From positions 2,046,001 to 2,110,000 of the forward strand of contig NZ_JASD01000008.1 of the NCBI RefSeq assembly GCF_000622385.1: a DNA stretch of 64,000 nt, written 5' to 3'. Within the stretch, counting starts at the first letter, position 1; each line of letters opens with the position of its first letter. This stretch comes from Sulfitobacter noctilucicola (GTDB lineage Bacteria; Pseudomonadota; Alphaproteobacteria; Rhodobacterales; Rhodobacteraceae). Of the stretch, positions 46,607-57,589 are shown piece after piece. Under the pieces are notes generated by a model, which saw only the letters and a list, made by a program, of their open reading frames with translations, was not told the origin of the DNA and searched no databases. Made by a program: the position numbers and the translations under genes.

Positions 46607-47415
46607 TATTGTACCCTCGCGCGGATCACACCGGACAGGTATTCCAGCGCCATCACGATAAGGATGATAATCAGAAGGATCGCTGCAGCGGTGTCATATT
46701 CATACCGGTCAAACGCGGTGTTCAACGTAGCCCCGATACCGCCTGCACCGACCAACCCCAAAATCGCACTTTCACGAAAGTTGATGTCGAGCCGGTACAT
46801 GCTAAGGCCAATGAGGCGTGGCATGACCTGTGGTTGCACACCGTAGTTGATCCATTGGGTCCAGCGCGCGCCCGATGCCTTGATCGCTTCAGCCTGAACG
46901 CGGTCCATACTTTCGATGTCCTCAGCCAGCAGCTTTGACAGAAAGCCGATGGTCGCAAAACTGAGCGTCAGGAAACCTGCCAGCGGGCCAAAGCCGAAGA
47001 TCGCCACCAGCAGGATCGCCACGATGATCTCTTGCAGAGCGCGGCTGATCGCGATGATAGACCGGCAAATGAGATAGACGGGTAGAGGGGCCACATTGCG
47101 GGCGGCCCCAAGCGCGATGGGTATTGAAATCGCGATACCCACGACCGAAGAAGCGACAGTCATGATGATGCTTTCCAGCATCCCTTCGTAGATATCGGAT
47201 GAGCGGGTGGTGAAATCGGGGCTGGTGAAGGCCAGCACGAACTTCTTGCCGCGCTCAAGCCCTTCATAGACGCGGCTCCAGTTCACCTCGATCGTCATAT
47301 AGGCTGCGATGAGATAGGCGATCGCTCCAAGGACCAGCGCCCAACGCAACCAGGGGCGTTTGATGAAAGACGGCTTGCGCCATGGCTGGCCGATCAATGT
47401 GTTTAGCTCGCTCAT
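46606..47415 (-). CDS. phnE: Phosphonate-type ABC transporter permease (PhnE, first copy)
   Basis: A 269-residue permease related to its neighbour; contact loop [19 protein letters not shown] and the [19 protein letters not shown] block are nearly parallel to the second copy, so the pair arose by duplication and divergence. It overlaps phnC by four bases (ATGA) and the second phnE by one. Forms half of the channel. Confidence 0.92.
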   Translation of the reverse strand: MSELNTLIGQPWRKPSFIKRPWLRWALVLGAIAYLIAAYMTIEVNWSRVYEGLERGKKFVLAFTSPDFTTRSSDIYEGMLESIIMTVASSVVGIAISIPIALGAARNVAPLPVYLICRSIIAISRALQEIIVAILLVAIFGFGPLAGFLTLSFATIGFLSKLLAEDIESMDRVQAEAIKASGARWTQWINYGVQPQVMPRLIGLSMYRLDINFRESAILGLVGAGGIGATLNTAFDRYEYDTAAAILLIIILIVMALEYLSGVIRARVQ

Positions 47416-48209
47416 TCAGCGGCCTCCACTTCGTCATCGTCCTCGTCGACCGCTTCAATCGTCGCTTCCCAGTCTTCCTCTCCGTAGATGGTGGTCAGCA
47501 CATCAGGCGTCAGCCCGTCAGGCGGACCGTCGAATTCCACAGCACCGAAACGCAACCCGATCACACGCTGCACAAACATCTGCGCAAGAGCCACGTCATG
47601 AATGTTGATGATCGCCGCCAACCCGCGTTCTTTGCAAAGCTCGCAGATCAAGCGCATGATCTGGCGCGAGGTTTTGGGATCAAGGGAAGCCGTCGGTTCG
47701 TCCACCAGCAACAGGGCAGGGTTCTGTATAAGCGCACGGCAAATGCCCACGCGCTGGCGCTGTCCGCCGGAAAGCTCGTCCGCGCGTTTGTCGGCCATGT
47801 GTGCAAGGCCTACGCGATCAAGCAGGCGAAAGGCTTCATCCACATCGGATTGCGGAAACCGGCGCAAAAAGCTGCGCCAGAAACCGACATAGCCCAAACG
47901 ACCGGACAGAACGTTTTCCATCACCGTCAGTCGTTCAACAAGCGCATATTCCTGAAAGATCATGCCCATTCGGCGGCGTTCGCGACGCAGCGCACCAGAA
48001 GACAGTCCCGTCAGTTCCACATCCCCCAGATAGACCTTGCCGGATGTCGGCTCTACCAACCGGTTGATGCAGCGGATGAGGGTCGATTTGCCTGCACCTG
48101 ACGGCCCGATCAGCGCCAGAACCTGCCCCTCGGGGACCTCCAGTTCGACCGCCTTGAGCGCCTGATCCCCGGTTTTGTAAGTTTTGACGAGTTTCTCAAG
48201 CCGTAGCAT
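47412..48209 (-). CDS. phnC: Phosphonate-type ABC transporter ATP-binding protein
   Basis: A 265-residue ATPase: Walker [18 protein letters not shown], signature [17 protein letters not shown], Walker [17 protein letters not shown], and H-loop [10 protein letters not shown]. The acidic C-terminal tail ([14 protein letters not shown]) is unusual but not disruptive. It lies 70 bases after phnD with a hairpin in between. Confidence 0.93.
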   Translation of the reverse strand: MLRLEKLVKTYKTGDQALKAVELEVPEGQVLALIGPSGAGKSTLIRCINRLVEPTSGKVYLGDVELTGLSSGALRRERRRMGMIFQEYALVERLTVMENVLSGRLGYVGFWRSFLRRFPQSDVDEAFRLLDRVGLAHMADKRADELSGGQRQRVGICRALIQNPALLLVDEPTASLDPKTSRQIMRLICELCKERGLAAIINIHDVALAQMFVQRVIGLRFGAVEFDGPPDGLTPDVLTTIYGEEDWEATIEAVDEDDDEVEAAE

Positions 48210-48247
48210 GAAAGCCCCCCTGCCGTTTTTTAAATTATTGTTGGAAA

Positions 48248-48270
48248 GGGTGGACCGCGCAGGTCCACCC
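48248..48270 (-). terminator. Hairpin between phnD and phnC
   Basis: GGGTGGACC and GGTCCACCC pair perfectly over nine bases with a five-base loop, ten bases after the phnD stop. On the minus strand CTTTCC follows, only a partial U-tract, so partial termination is likely. It fits a need for more binding protein than transporter. Confidence 0.6.
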
Positions 48271-48279
48271 GATCAGAGG

Positions 48280-49254
48280 TTACTCGCAGGAATAGCTCAC
48301 GCCATTTGCAGTATCGATCTTGCGGATCACTTCCCAGAATTCCTTGTAAGTCATCGGCAGGAACTGTCCTTCGTTCGACTTCTCGAACTCAGCCTGAAGC
48401 GACGTGCCTTCCCACTCGAAGTTGAAGAAGGCGTTCTTGATCTTGTCCTTCAGCTCAGGAGTAAGGTTATGCGCCGTGCCGAAACCCGTGGTCGGGAAAG
48501 TCTGCGATTTGTAGATCGTTTTGACCTGATCTTCGGTAATCACATCACGGCTCAGCATACGTGCCTTGACCGAGTTGGCGATAGAGGCCGCCATGTAGTC
48601 TTTGTTGGCCACGCCGAGGATCGAGTTGTCGTGCTTGCCTGAATAAACAGGCTCGAAGTCACGCTCGGGCAGCATGTCGAAATCGCCCTTCAGGATCGCT
48701 GACGGAGCTTTGAAGCCGGAGTTCGACGTGGGCGAAGTAAAGGCCAACTGCTTGCCCTTAATGTCTTCGACTTTTTCGATGCCGGAACCGGGATAGGTGA
48801 TGATTTCCATCTCGTACCCGAAGTTGCCATCTTTGGACGCCATAATGGTGAAGGGGTTGAAACCGGCACAGTTCACAGCCAGCGGGTTCGAGCCGGTGTT
48901 GAAACCTGCAATGTGCAAACGACCAGAGCGCATTGCCTCAATCTGTGCCGCATTGTTCTGGACCGGGAAGAAGACAACAGACTTGCCGGTCTCCGCTTCC
49001 AAATGCGCCAGAAAGTCGGACCAGGCCGCTTTGTAGACGGCGGGATCTTCAACAGGCGTGTAGGCAAAGATCAGTGTATCAGGGTCCACAAGTTCGGACG
49101 CATCCGTTGGCGTGTCTGCGATCAGATCGCCGTCCACATCGCAAAATCGTGCATCCAGATCACCGCGTGGGCAGTCCTGCGCCGCAGCGGTTTGAGCGAA
49201 TGCAAAGGTGAGTGCCACGGCAGCGCCGGACAAAAGAATGTTCTTCATGTTCAT
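48280..49254 (-). CDS. phnD: Phosphonate-type ABC transporter, substrate-binding protein
   Basis: A periplasmic binding protein of 324 residues. A signal peptide (NILLSGAAVALTFAFAQTAAA) precedes the type II fold of the PhnD family: LIFAYTPVEDPAVYKAAWSDFLAHLE, VVFFPVQNNAAQIEAMRSGRLHIAGFNTG, LAFTSPTSNSGFKAP. GGGAGG seven bases before ATG 49254 (MNMKNILL) selects that start over the longer frame. First gene of a phnD-phnC-phnE-phnE-HAD operon. The ligand could be a phosphonate, phosphite or a phosphate ester; sequence by eye cannot tell. Confidence 0.92.
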   Translation of the reverse strand: MNMKNILLSGAAVALTFAFAQTAAAQDCPRGDLDARFCDVDGDLIADTPTDASELVDPDTLIFAYTPVEDPAVYKAAWSDFLAHLEAETGKSVVFFPVQNNAAQIEAMRSGRLHIAGFNTGSNPLAVNCAGFNPFTIMASKDGNFGYEMEIITYPGSGIEKVEDIKGKQLAFTSPTSNSGFKAPSAILKGDFDMLPERDFEPVYSGKHDNSILGVANKDYMAASIANSVKARMLSRDVITEDQVKTIYKSQTFPTTGFGTAHNLTPELKDKIKNAFFNFEWEGTSLQAEFEKSNEGQFLPMTYKEFWEVIRKIDTANGVSYSCE

Positions 49255-49321
49255 TATGTTTCCTCCCAGAGCCATGACGTTATCCGGAACGCAAATTTTT
49301 ACAAGGAGGTATCGTCACGGA

Positions 49322-49981
49322 TCATTCCGGCAACGGAATGCCGTGCGCGGCCCAATCATCAAAGCTGTCGCTTTCTGACAAATCGGGCAACGGGTCGTTC
49401 AGATATCCTTTCGAGAAGAGACGAAAAGAAACATGGGCGTTGCGAGCTGTGTGATAATCGACTGCACTGTCCCCGACATAAAGCGCCTGTGCCGGGTCCA
49501 CACCGAGGTTATCAATGCTGGCCAGCAGCGGCGCCGGATCTGGCTTTCTGGCCTGCCCATCCTGTGCACCTGTGATATCCGCAAAGTAGGCGGTGAGGCC
49601 CATCTGATCACAGATATCGCGAGCCGGTTGCACAGGTTTGTTGGTGCAAATGCCAAGTGGGATGCCGGTGTCGCGAAAGTCATTAAGGGCCGCTATCACG
49701 CCGGGGTATGCCTTTGTCAGGGTGGTCATGTTCTGCGTATAGAACGCCATAAACGTCGCCAGCGCGCGGACATGTAACGCTGCGTCAGAGCCGCCTGTCA
49801 CATCAAGCGACTTCGCGATCAGGGCATCGACCCCGTTCCCGATAAAGGAAATGACGGTGTCGAGATCGAGCGGATCGCGCCCCTCTGACGCCAGTGCGAC
49901 ATTTGCGGCCGCATGCAGGTCGGGGGCGCTGTGTATCAATGTGCCATCAAGATCGAAGATTATCGCTTTGGGGGGGATCAT
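49322..49981 (-). CDS. gph: Phosphoglycolate phosphatase (HAD-IA)
   Basis: A 219-residue phosphatase: motif I AIIFDLDGTLIHSAPDL, cap domain with ISFIGNGVDALIAKSL (a Gph landmark), motif II LGICTNKP, lysine motif III in ARKPDPAPL, and motif IV ALYVGDSAVDYHTARNA. It removes phosphate from 2-phosphoglycolate formed during DNA repair or oxygenase reactions. AGGAG precedes ATG 49981. The phnD operon starts 67 bases downstream on the same strand; co-transcription is possible. Confidence 0.9.
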   Translation of the reverse strand: MIPPKAIIFDLDGTLIHSAPDLHAAANVALASEGRDPLDLDTVISFIGNGVDALIAKSLDVTGGSDAALHVRALATFMAFYTQNMTTLTKAYPGVIAALNDFRDTGIPLGICTNKPVQPARDICDQMGLTAYFADITGAQDGQARKPDPAPLLASIDNLGVDPAQALYVGDSAVDYHTARNAHVSFRLFSKGYLNDPLPDLSESDSFDDWAAHGIPLPE

Positions 49982-50119
49982 GATGTGCTCCTGAGATTGC
50001 TGTTCAGCGTTTACTTACCGCGATGCAAGTAAGAGATGAACCTGCAACCGAGGCGAAAAAACTTCTGGCATCGGGATGATCTTGCGAGAAATGTCCTACC
50101 TATGAGGCAGGAGGCCGCG

Positions 50120-50776
50120 ATGCTGCTAGAATTCAAAGACGTCAAAAAGTCCTATCCGGGCAGCGACGGGCCGGTGGCTGTGCTGAACGGCGTCTCTTTC
50201 CGGCTGGGGCAGGGTGAGACGCTGGCGCTGACCGGAGAATCGGGCAGTGGCAAAAGCACGCTGCTACACATCGCCAGCGGGCTTGAGCAGGCCGATGCGG
50301 GACGCGTTCTGCTGGACGGTCAAAACATGACGCAGGCCGATGACAGTTCTCGCGCGGCATTGCGACGGACCGATATTTCTTTGGTATTTCAACAGTTCAA
50401 TCTGATCCCTTCGCTGACCGTCGCGGCAAACATCAGCTTTCAGGCCCGTCTTGCAGGTCGCGTCGATACCCAACACATCGATGGTCTGACGAAAGCGCTG
50501 GGGCTGGCGGAGCATCTGGGCAAATACCCTGAAACCCTGTCGGGTGGGCAGCAGCAGCGCGTCGCTATCGCGCGTGCGCTTGCCGCGCGTCCGAAGCTGC
50601 TGCTGGCGGATGAGCCGACAGGAAATCTTGATGAGGCAACGGCGGCTGACGTGCTTGAGCAGATGTTGAACCTCGTCGCTCAAACCGGTGCGGCGCTGAT
50701 GATGGTGACACATTCACCCAAGATCGCAGGTCAGATGGACCGCCAATTGCACCTGCGCGGCGGCGTACTGGTATGA
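50120..50776 (+). CDS. ABC transporter ATP-binding protein (LolD/MacB-type, AttE-like)
   Basis: A 218-residue exporter-type ATPase: Walker [19 protein letters not shown]-loop [16 protein letters not shown] (typical of LolD/MacB), signature [16 protein letters not shown], Walker [18 protein letters not shown]-loop [11 protein letters not shown]. The open frame extends back to 50036, but GGAGG five bases before ATG 50120 settles the start. It overlaps the permease gene in an ATGA. Together with the next two genes it resembles the AttEFGH system of Agrobacterium. Confidence 0.9.
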   Translation: MLLEFKDVKKSYPGSDGPVAVLNGVSFRLGQGETLALTGESGSGKSTLLHIASGLEQADAGRVLLDGQNMTQADDSSRAALRRTDISLVFQQFNLIPSLTVAANISFQARLAGRVDTQHIDGLTKALGLAEHLGKYPETLSGGQQQRVAIARALAARPKLLLADEPTGNLDEATAADVLEQMLNLVAQTGAALMMVTHSPKIAGQMDRQLHLRGGVLV

Positions 50777-53151
50777 TCCACGCCTGTCTGGCAGCGCTGT
50801 GGTCGCATTGGCGGCGCAACCCTCTGCAGCTGTTCGCCTATTTCGCGGGCCTTGCACTGGCCACGGCGCTGTGGTCCGGCGTGCAGGCCATCAACAGCGA
50901 GGCGCGGGCGAGCTATGATGCGGCGGCTTCCACACTGGGCGATGGCCAGTTTGACCAGCTTGTCCCCCGTCAAGGGGATGGCATTGAGCTGGAGACCTAT
51001 GTCGCGCTGCGCCGCGCGGGATGGCTTGTGTCTCCGGTGGTCGAAGGGCGGCTTGAAGGGGTGCGCCTAATCGGGATTGATCCGCTCACGTCACCGACGG
51101 GATTGGGTATCGCTGATCTTTCGCAAACCCCAGACTTTCTGGACGCCGAAGGCGCGGATCAACTGGTCGCGAATGCCCAGACGGCGCAAGTTCTGGAGGG
51201 CAAGGCAACACTGCGCACCGATGCAACCATCGCCCCCGGTATCGCGGTCGGCGATATTGCCACCGTTCAGGAGATGTTAGGCACCGCTCGACTATCGCGG
51301 CTTCTGGTCTTGCCTGAGCAGCCTATCGGAAGACCCGATCTGGAGACTGTGGCCTCCGACCTGATGGTGCAACCGGCGCAACAGGTGGCGGACATTGGAC
51401 AGCTGACTGACAGTTTTCACCTGAACCTCACAGCTTTCGGATTGCTAAGCTTTGCTGTGGGCTTGTTCATTGTTCACAGCACCATCGGGCTGGCGTTCGA
51501 GCAGCGGCGCGGAATGATCCGGATACTGCGGTCGCTTGGCGTACCCTTGCGTATGGTTGTCGCGCTTATCGCGATTGAGATGATGACCCTTGCTGCCATC
51601 GGTGCAGGGGTCGGGATCGTGCTGGGTTACATCATTGCAGCGCTTTTGCTGCCTGATGTCGCGGCGACCCTGCGCGGCCTTTACGGAGCCGAGATTTCAG
51701 GTGTGCTGGGCATCCGTACAGAGTGGTGGCTTTCGGGTCTTTTGATCGCGCTTTTCGGGACAGCTTTCGCTCTGGCTGGCCGCATCTGGCAGATTGTTCG
51801 GATGCCACTACTGGCAAGCGGGCGGCCTAGAGCCTGGGTTATGGCGTCAGCTTCGCGGTTCAAAGTGCAGACAGCAGCGGCATTCGTCCTGCTGACTGCA
51901 ACAGGCGCGCTGGCGTTGTTTGGTAGCGGGCTTTATGCCGGCTTCGCGCTCTTGGGTTGCCTTCTCATCGGTGCGGCGCTGGCGCTGCCGGTCCTCGCGT
52001 CGCTCGCACTGTCGTGGGTGCAGGGACGGGGGACAGCCCCTGTCTGGCAGTGGTTCTGGGCGGATACGCGTCAACAATTGCCGGGGCTGAGCCTCGCGCT
52101 GATGGCGCTACTGCTGGCGGTTTCAGCCAACATCGGCGTGTCCACCATGGTGTCGAGTTTCCGGCTGACCTTTGTCGGTTTTCTGGATCAGCGGTTGGCA
52201 CCTGAATTGTTTGTGCAGGTCGAAACCGCCGATCAAAGTGCTGCGCTTTTGGCGATGATGGCCCGGGATAACACAGAAGTTTTGCCGCTTGTCTCGACCA
52301 GAGGTCAGGTTGCGGGGCAGACCGTAGAACTTTACGGCGTGCGGGTGGGGCCAACCTACCGTGATGCTTGGGTATTTCTTGATGCACAGAACGCCGCCTG
52401 GGACGCTGTGGCGGATGGCACTGCGGTGGTGGTGAATGAACAACTCGCGCGGCGATCCAATCTATGGGTTGGTGATAGCGTAGATATTGCAAACGATCTG
52501 ACGTTACCCATCGCCGCAGTCGTGGGCGATTATGGCAATCCGCAAGGGCAGGTGGTCATGTCTGAAGACGTGTTCATTAAATTGCATCCCGAACTGGTGC
52601 CGCTGAGGTTTGGCATCCGGACGCAAAACGCAAGTGAGCTGCGCAGTCGGATTGTCGATCAAGTGGGCATTTCTGACAGCGCTATCGTAGATCAAGCTTC
52701 TATCAAGGCGCTGTCACTCGAAGTCTTTGAGCGAACCTTTACCGTCACGGCAGCGCTGAATGTATTGACGCTTCTGGTCGCAGGCTTTGCGATATTGATG
52801 AGCCTGCTTACCCTTGCCGATCTGCGCCTGCCGCAACTGGCCCCTGTTTGGGCACTGGGTCTGACCCGCCGCGAATTGGGTCTGCTTGAACTGCTCCGCG
52901 CCGTGGCATTTGCGGCCTTGGTGTTTGTGCTCGCGGTACCGCTGGGCTTGGCGCTGGCGTGGGTTCTGCTTAGCGTCATCAATGTTGAAGCCTTTGGCTG
53001 GCGCTTGCCGATGTTTCTTTTCCCGTTCGAATACTTTCGCCTCGGCCTTTATGCGATGGTCGCAGCCTTTCTGGCCGCTGCTTGGCCGGCACTGCGCCTG
53101 ATGCGCACACCTCCTTCCGCATTGTTAAAGGTGTTTGCCAATGAACGCTAA
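50773..53151 (+). CDS. FtsX-family ABC transporter permease (AttF/AttG-like, fused)
   Basis: A 792-residue membrane protein with an N-terminal segment (HWRRNPLQLFAYFAGLALAT), a large extracytoplasmic domain, and two FtsX-type membrane blocks: LTAFGLLSFAVGLFIVHSTIGLAFEQRRGMIRILRSLGV around 210-250, and LNVLTLLVAGFAILMSLLTLADLRLPQLAPVWALGLTRRELGLLELLRAV near 660-710, written here only as landmarks LGVPLRMVVAL and LGLTRRELGLLE. A second periplasmic domain lies between. Works with the preceding ATPase; mechanotransmission or lipoprotein/glycolipid export is the family role. Its last 11 bases overlap the next gene. Confidence 0.85.
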   Translation: MIHACLAALWSHWRRNPLQLFAYFAGLALATALWSGVQAINSEARASYDAAASTLGDGQFDQLVPRQGDGIELETYVALRRAGWLVSPVVEGRLEGVRLIGIDPLTSPTGLGIADLSQTPDFLDAEGADQLVANAQTAQVLEGKATLRTDATIAPGIAVGDIATVQEMLGTARLSRLLVLPEQPIGRPDLETVASDLMVQPAQQVADIGQLTDSFHLNLTAFGLLSFAVGLFIVHSTIGLAFEQRRGMIRILRSLGVPLRMVVALIAIEMMTLAAIGAGVGIVLGYIIAALLLPDVAATLRGLYGAEISGVLGIRTEWWLSGLLIALFGTAFALAGRIWQIVRMPLLASGRPRAWVMASASRFKVQTAAAFVLLTATGALALFGSGLYAGFALLGCLLIGAALALPVLASLALSWVQGRGTAPVWQWFWADTRQQLPGLSLALMALLLAVSANIGVSTMVSSFRLTFVGFLDQRLAPELFVQVETADQSAALLAMMARDNTEVLPLVSTRGQVAGQTVELYGVRVGPTYRDAWVFLDAQNAAWDAVADGTAVVVNEQLARRSNLWVGDSVDIANDLTLPIAAVVGDYGNPQGQVVMSEDVFIKLHPELVPLRFGIRTQNASELRSRIVDQVGISDSAIVDQASIKALSLEVFERTFTVTAALNVLTLLVAGFAILMSLLTLADLRLPQLAPVWALGLTRRELGLLELLRAVAFAALVFVLAVPLGLALAWVLLSVINVEAFGWRLPMFLFPFEYFRLGLYAMVAAFLAAAWPALRLMRTPPSALLKVFANER

Positions 53152-54181
53152 GATACTTGCGATCCTCGTTCTGTTGCCGTTCGCTGTCGGGGCGCAAGGT
53201 TTTTCGGGCCTCGGTACCGACGCGGACGGGTTTGCCACACCCGAACCTGATGCGGCATTTTCATTTCCAGCCGACCATGGGCCACATCCCGACTATCGCA
53301 TCGAATGGTGGTATTTGACGGCGAACCTCGAAGATGCGGATGGCACGCCTTATGGCTTGCAATGGACGCTATTCCGCTCGGCCCTTGCACCGGGGGAAGC
53401 GGAAGGCTGGCGGTCTCCGCAGGTTTGGTTTGCCCACGCCGCAGTTACCACGCCCGAGCAGCATTTTGTCACCGAACGGTTTGCCCGCGGCGGGATCGGG
53501 CAGGCGGGGGTGCGGGCAGACCCCTTCCGCGCATGGATTGATGAATGGGCGTTGGAAGGTCCTGATTTTGACGCGCTGTCGCTAAGAGCGACCAGCACAG
53601 ACTTTGGCTATGACATGGCTCTCAGAGCACAGGGCCCTTTGGTTTTTCACGGCAAAGACGGGTACTCGGTCAAGTCTGCTCAAGGGCAGGCAAGTTATTA
53701 CTACTCACAACCATTCTATAAGATTTCCGGTACGTTGGACCTGCCACAAGGGCCGGTTGAGGTAAGCGGCACGGCTTGGCTCGACCGTGAATGGTCATCG
53801 CAGCCTTTGTCGGATGACCAGACCGGTTGGGACTGGTTTTCGCTGTCCTTTGAGAGTGGTGCAAAGATGATGGGATTTCAGCTGCGCCAGACGGACGGGA
53901 CGGGCTATAGTTCTTCGACGTGGATTGATGCAGATGGCACCAGCACCGCTTACGATGATGGGGTTTTCAGCGCAGTTCCCTTGTCGAGCAGCTCCGTTGC
54001 GGGGCGTGATGTTCCGACGCAGTGGCGTGTGCGCCATGCGGCCCAGGGGGTTGATGTGACGGTGGAGGCGCTCAACACGGGTGCGTGGATGGACCTCAGC
54101 ATTCCCTACTGGGAAGGACCGGTTACGGTGACGGGTACTCACAAAGGGCGGGGATACCTTGAGATGACCGGTTATGAATGA
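53141..54181 (+). CDS. Exported lipocalin-like (AttH/CrtC-type) protein
   Basis: A 346-residue protein with a signal peptide (AKILAILVLLPFAVGAQG) and two lipocalin-like beta-barrel domains. Landmarks are RIEWWYLTANLEDADGTPYGLQWTLFR, VWFAHAAVTTPEQHFV, the SGTAWLDREWSSQPLSDDQTGWDWFSL block and GFQLRQTDG. This is the AttH family, often labelled carotenoid 1,2-hydratase because CrtC shares the fold, but there is no carotenoid gene here. ATG 53141 (AAGGTG upstream) is preferred over TTG 53135. Likely a periplasmic partner of the ABC exporter, perhaps binding the lipidic cargo. Confidence 0.85.
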   Translation: MNAKILAILVLLPFAVGAQGFSGLGTDADGFATPEPDAAFSFPADHGPHPDYRIEWWYLTANLEDADGTPYGLQWTLFRSALAPGEAEGWRSPQVWFAHAAVTTPEQHFVTERFARGGIGQAGVRADPFRAWIDEWALEGPDFDALSLRATSTDFGYDMALRAQGPLVFHGKDGYSVKSAQGQASYYYSQPFYKISGTLDLPQGPVEVSGTAWLDREWSSQPLSDDQTGWDWFSLSFESGAKMMGFQLRQTDGTGYSSSTWIDADGTSTAYDDGVFSAVPLSSSSVAGRDVPTQWRVRHAAQGVDVTVEALNTGAWMDLSIPYWEGPVTVTGTHKGRGYLEMTGYE

Positions 54182-54214
54182 AAACGGCCCCCCGATCAGA
54201 TCGGGGGGCCGTTT
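54181..54214. terminator. Strong bidirectional terminator between attH-like gene and katG
   Basis: A 16-bp perfect stem (AAAACGGCCCCCCGAT and complement) with a three-base loop. An A-run on one side and a U-run on the other serve both convergent transcripts. It begins at the stop codon of the upstream gene. Confidence 0.95.
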
Positions 54215-54237
54215 TGATGTCGGGTTGTACGTCCGCT

Positions 54238-56559
<2,322 letters not shown>

Positions 56560-56561
56560 TT

Positions 56562-57458
56562 ATGGCAAATTTCACTCTTCGGCAGTTGCGGTATTTTGAG
56601 GCTTTGGCGATGCACCGGCACTTCGGTCGCGCGGCGGAGTTCAGTGCAGTGTCCCAACCCGCTTTGTCCGTGCAGATCAAAGAGTTGGAGCAGGCGCTGG
56701 GCAAGCAGCTGTTTGAACGCACAGCTCGGCAGGTGCGGCTGACCCCATTCGGTGAGGACTTTGCATTGCGTGTGCGCGAAATCCTTTCACGGGTCGATGC
56801 GCTTGATGATTTTGCGAGAGCAGCGCAAGGGGAGCTGTCAGGTCGCTTCCGTCTTGGCGTGATCCCCACAATCGCTCCGTACCTACTGCCATCATTGATC
56901 CGCCGCTTGGCTGACAGTCATCCCGCGCTTGATCTGCACGTGCGCGAGACCCTGACACCACGGCTGATGCAGGAGCTTTTGCAAGGCCAGATTGATACGG
57001 CCATTGTGGCCTTGCCCGTTTCAGAACCGGCTTTGACCGAGATACCTTTGTTCGATGAAAAGTTCCTATTGGTGAGGCCGGATACCGACCGCGATGCGCC
57101 AATGCCACGCGGCGAAGACCTCCGCGAGATGAGGTTGTTGCTCTTGGAGGAGGGGCACTGTTTTCGTGAACAGGCGCTGAATTTCTGCAATGCTCCAACG
57201 GCGGTTACGCGCGACGGGCTGGATGGCAGCTCGCTGTCTACATTGGTCCAGATGGTCGGAGCGGGAATTGGCGTAACCCTCATCCCCGAGATGGCGGTCG
57301 GGGTTGAGACACGTTCTGCAGGCGTGGCGTGTACTCCGTTCAAGGGACCGCAGCCCGGTCGTACTGTCGGAATGGTCTGGCGGCGCTCGAACCCCTTGGC
57401 AGAGGCATTTTCGGAGATTGCAGAAGCAGTGCGGGCCGCAGGAAAGCCGGAAACGTAG
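56562..57458 (+). CDS. oxyR: Hydrogen-peroxide-sensing LysR regulator OxyR
   Basis: A 298-residue LysR protein: HTH at the N-terminus (VSQPALSVQIKELEQALG) and an effector domain with the redox pair C200 and C209 in GHCFREQALNFC, the same nine-residue step as E. coli C199/C208. This identifies OxyR rather than a general LysR. It faces katG, its classic target. No clean four-fold ATAG-type OxyR site was found by eye in the gap. The ribosome site before ATG 56562 is weak. Confidence 0.93.
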   Translation: MANFTLRQLRYFEALAMHRHFGRAAEFSAVSQPALSVQIKELEQALGKQLFERTARQVRLTPFGEDFALRVREILSRVDALDDFARAAQGELSGRFRLGVIPTIAPYLLPSLIRRLADSHPALDLHVRETLTPRLMQELLQGQIDTAIVALPVSEPALTEIPLFDEKFLLVRPDTDRDAPMPRGEDLREMRLLLLEEGHCFREQALNFCNAPTAVTRDGLDGSSLSTLVQMVGAGIGVTLIPEMAVGVETRSAGVACTPFKGPQPGRTVGMVWRRSNPLAEAFSEIAEAVRAAGKPET

Positions 57459-57487
57459 TCGTTTGTTTGTATTCTAGCGGTCACTTG

Positions 57488-57505
57488 TGAAGCAGCTTTG
57501 CTTCA
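57488..57505 (+). terminator. Hairpin after oxyR
   Basis: TGAAGCA and TGCTTCA form a perfect 7-bp stem with a GCTT loop, 30 bases after the oxyR stop; the following TTAAT is only weakly U-rich. Confidence 0.45.
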
Positions 57506-57589
57506 TTAATCTGGTGGAAAGACCTTAGCGTTTAGAAGGCCTCCGAGGCGCTCCTTGTGTGAGCGTATGTCGCGCCAAGGAGAACCATC

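Noticed and set aside
50011..50032. TTACTT-N10-AAGTAA inverted repeat between gph and the ABC ATPase gene
   Set aside because: Short arms; chance cannot be excluded without conservation data.
53141..54181. Carotenoid 1,2-hydratase (CrtC)
   Set aside because: Fold similarity only; context is an ABC exporter and no carotenoid gene is present.
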